Below are positions 61,896-64,000 of a stretch of DNA of 64,000 bases, piece by piece. The stretch lies in assembly GCF_024979235.1 (NCBI RefSeq), contig NZ_JANLCM010000002.1, positions 248,001 to 312,000 of the forward strand. Direction: 5' to 3'. Made by a program: the position numbers and the translations under genes. The number at the start of each line of letters is the position of its first letter. The first letter of the stretch is position 1. The notes below the pieces were generated by a model. The model was not told where the DNA came from. It did no database searches and saw only the letters and a list, made by a program, of their open reading frames with translations. Source of the stretch: Herbiconiux aconitum. GTDB lineage: Bacteria; Actinomycetota; Actinomycetes; Actinomycetales; Microbacteriaceae.

Positions 61896-62666
61896 ATGCC
61901 CGACGCCCCACGCTTCCGCTCTGTTCGTCTGCTGGCCGGCCTGATCGCGGGGATCGCACTGGTCGGCATCGGGGCGGCTCCGGCACAAGCCGCCGACCCG
62001 GTCTTCGCCGAGGGCGACTGCGTCGTCTACCGGCTGAGCGACAACGGGCCGGGCGGCGCGCAATGCGCCGGGGTCGATCTGAGTGGCACGCGCTTCGGGG
62101 AGGGCGACTTCCGCAACGCGGCGTTGAGCGGTGCGAACTTCGCGGGAGGCGACATCCAGGGCGCCAAGTTCGACGGAGCGGTTCTCGACGGCGCCGATTT
62201 CAGCGCGACCCGCGTCGTGGGAGCCGACTTCACGAATTCGAGCGTCCTGCCCGGCGTCATCGACGTCACGGCCGACGCCTCCGGGCAGGCTCCGGTCGAC
62301 TTCGCGGCCAACCTGCCGACCGGGTTGACCCTCGACGGCTGCTCGATCGTGGGCACCCCGGTGGAACCCGGGCAGACATTCCCCATCGGCACCTCGAACA
62401 TCTTCTGCCAACTCTCCACGACGTTCGCCGGCAACGACCCCGGAACGGCTCAGGCCGTGATCACCGTCAACGTCGCGGCGTCGCCGACCGCGCCGCCCAC
62501 GAGCGACCCGATCTTCACGCCGGTGGCGGAGGCCCCGGATGCGCAGAGCGGCTCCGGCGGCACTCCCAACGTGCTGATGATCGGCGGCTTCATCGGCGGC
62601 GGTCTGCTCGTGGTGCTCGGCATCGTGGCGTTCATCGTCTCCAACCGCAAGCAGCGGAAGGCCTAA
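61896..62666 (+). CDS. Secreted pentapeptide-repeat protein with a C-terminal membrane anchor
   Basis: This 256-residue protein has a signal peptide (about 1-32, ending near PAQAA), then a short right-handed beta-helix of A(D/N)F-type pentapeptide units (LSGANFAGGDIQGAKFDGA, LDGADFSATRVVGADF). A beta-domain with two cysteines (about 145-195), a Pro/Ala/Ser linker and a membrane helix (about 227-248) with a basic tail follow. It probably displays the repeat domain on the cell surface. Function unknown. Confidence 0.82.
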   Translation: MPDAPRFRSVRLLAGLIAGIALVGIGAAPAQAADPVFAEGDCVVYRLSDNGPGGAQCAGVDLSGTRFGEGDFRNAALSGANFAGGDIQGAKFDGAVLDGADFSATRVVGADFTNSSVLPGVIDVTADASGQAPVDFAANLPTGLTLDGCSIVGTPVEPGQTFPIGTSNIFCQLSTTFAGNDPGTAQAVITVNVAASPTAPPTSDPIFTPVAEAPDAQSGSGGTPNVLMIGGFIGGGLLVVLGIVAFIVSNRKQRKA

Positions 62667-62777
62667 CGATGTCGGCGGGATGCGGCGACCGCGCTCGTCG
62701 CATCCGGCGGTGAGAGCGGAAGACCGTTCAGCGCCCGGGGTTGCCGCAAGGTGCGCCGCAGGGGCGGCGGCGCACAA

Positions 62778-63572
62778 TCAAAACAGGCTCGGGAAACTGG
62801 CCAAGGCCCAGGCGTAGCCGACGAACGAGGCGATGTCGATGATCCAGTGCGCGATGACCAGCGGCATCACACGGCCCCACCGCCAGTAGCACCAGCCGAA
62901 CACGATGCCCAGCACCAGGTTGCCGAAGAACGGCCCGATGCCCTGGTAGAGGTGGTAGCTGCCGCGCAACACAGCCGCGGACAGGATGATCTGCCACTTG
63001 CCCCAGCCGAGCTGGCGCAGCCTCGTGAACAGGTAGCCGATCACGATCAGCTCCTCCTGCAGGGCGGCGCGGAGGGCGGAGAGGATGAGGATCGGCGTGG
63101 TCCACCAGTAGGTGTCGAGCGGCGCGGGCACGACGTTGACGGTGAAGCCGAACGCCCGGCCCACGAAGTAGAGCGCGATGCCGGGAACCCCGATCGCGAC
63201 CGCGAGAAGGAGGCCACGGCCTATGTCACTGACCGGCTTCCGGGCGTCGAAGCCGACGCGGCGGAAAGGATTGCCGCCGGAGATCGCGAGCAGGTAGAAC
63301 GCCAGAGCCACTGGCACCAGGTCGAAGAAGATCGCGAGCAGCTGATAGGTGAGATCGAGCCAGGCGCGGTCGCTCAGAGCGCCGTTGATGGTGGCGGTCT
63401 GGTCGGCCAGAGCGGTGTCAGCGGTGAGGCGACCGATGAGATTGACGATCGAGTACACGGCGGATGCGCCGAGGGAGACCCCGAGAACGAGCGCGATCTC
63501 GGTCCACAGACGGCGCCGACGCAGACGAGGCCACTCAACCGCTCGAGTCATGACTCCACTTTCTTGCGCCAT
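62778..63572 (-). CDS. CPBP family intramembrane protease
   Basis: This protein of about 264 residues (start ATG 63572; ATG 63551 or 63653 possible) has about eight membrane helices. It carries the CPBP/Abi motifs: QEELIVIGYLFTRL (paired glutamates), RGSYHLYQG (with His) and AHWIIDI (with His). Members are glutamic-type intramembrane proteases related to the CAAX-processing enzyme Rce1. No bacteriocin or prenyl-protein gene is nearby, so the substrate is unknown. Confidence 0.88.
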   Translation of the reverse strand: MAQESGVMTRAVEWPRLRRRRLWTEIALVLGVSLGASAVYSIVNLIGRLTADTALADQTATINGALSDRAWLDLTYQLLAIFFDLVPVALAFYLLAISGGNPFRRVGFDARKPVSDIGRGLLLAVAIGVPGIALYFVGRAFGFTVNVVPAPLDTYWWTTPILILSALRAALQEELIVIGYLFTRLRQLGWGKWQIILSAAVLRGSYHLYQGIGPFFGNLVLGIVFGWCYWRWGRVMPLVIAHWIIDIASFVGYAWALASFPSLF

Positions 63573-63752
63573 GCGCTCGTTTTCCCCATCTTCTGTGGGA
63601 AAGCCACAAGAAACCAGCAGAGATAGTTTCGTGTATGTAACTTTTTTGGCCACCGTTTTGCTGTTACAGGTACCCCCACTTAGGGTACTTCCTTAGGCTG
63701 CGCCCTCCATAAGGGGGTTTTCGCCTTGCCCGCATTTTGCACAGGAGGAAAA

Positions 63753-64000
63753 TTGAAAATCAGACGGTTAGGCATCGGCGTCATCGCGCTGGCTGCCGCG
63801 AGTGCACTCGCACTGTCCGGCTGCGCCAGCGGCAGCTCGGACACCCCCACGGGAAGCTCTTCCGCGGTCATCACGGCAAACGGTTCTGAACCGCAGAACC
63901 CGTTGATCCCCACCAACACCAACGAAACCGGTGGTGGGCGCATCGTCGACTCCATCTTCGCCGGACTCGAGTACTACGACGCAACCGGCGCGCCGCAGCT
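63753..64000 (+). CDS. Oligopeptide-type ABC substrate-binding lipoprotein, start only
   Basis: The first 82 codons are in the window. TTG 63753 is the start because AGGAGG (63743-63748) is four bases upstream. A basic N-terminus, hydrophobic core and lipobox (LSGC, Cys near 24) are followed by TANGSEPQNPLIPTNTNETG and GLEYYDATGAP. That is the opening of family 5 (DppA/OppA-like) binding proteins. The rest, and probably permease and ATPase genes, lie beyond the edge. Confidence 0.88.
   Translation, partial: MKIRRLGIGVIALAAASALALSGCASGSSDTPTGSSSAVITANGSEPQNPLIPTNTNETGGGRIVDSIFAGLEYYDATGAPQ

Overview
The window is high-GC actinobacterial DNA and probably comes from a member of the Microbacteriaceae. 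The evidence is gene content. It carries a mycothiol S-conjugate amidase (mca) beside a DUF4307 gene, an F420-dependent glucose-6-phosphate dehydrogenase-like gene, DUF4245 and DUF6264 genes, a PIN-PhoH (PhoH2) protein and a Septum_form lipoprotein. At least a dozen genes have a TAnnnT -10 hexamer exactly six bases before the start codon, which is the layout of leaderless actinobacterial transcripts. No rRNA, tRNA, CRISPR array or prophage was seen.

Layout. 1-8412: a lipoprotein cut by the left edge, a small coupled ORF with a potassium channel, a large unknown protein, a pseudo-receiver protein, fgd, a flavin reductase-like protein and a large Ig-like membrane protein. 8520-14549: a TetR gene with a palindromic operator, followed by four overlapping genes (sucrose-type MFS transporter, PLP amino acid deaminase/aldolase-like enzyme, sugar-lactone oxidase, GH1 beta-glucosidase). 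This looks like an inducible glycoside-use operon and is the best candidate here for an undescribed pathway. 14635-18351: lemA, htpX, a wHTH/DUF559 protein and a YcaQ-type DNA glycosylase. 18540-22545: a complete ABC importer of the polyamine/iron type. 22623-30657: an AI-2E family exporter, ilvA, greA, DUF4307, mca and a small partner, hemolysin III, uppS and phoH2.

30753-44012: a prepilin peptidase, then a housekeeping block (fumC, carbonic anhydrase, DUF4245, xseB, xseA, ispH, DUF6264, fbaA, glpX, rmuC). Between ispH and the DUF6264 gene there is an insertion of about 2.2 kb. It holds two less GC-rich genes, a second diverged copy of the ispH 3' end, and a decayed IS481-type transposase. 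44101-54605: mmsA, ychF, small membrane proteins, a DUF1877-like gene that appears frameshifted, an acyltransferase-like membrane protein next to a 986-residue helical-repeat protein, and lgt, whose only sensible start is a rare ATC codon. 54810-57048: a cold-shock protein, a fatty-acid desaturase and a CopC-like protein. 57108-61859: a tandem glycine riboswitch controlling gcvT-gcvH-gcvP. The window ends with a pentapeptide-repeat surface protein, a CPBP protease and the start of an oligopeptide-type solute-binding lipoprotein.

All calls come from reading the sequence. No database search was run. Statements about homologues rest on remembered family features.
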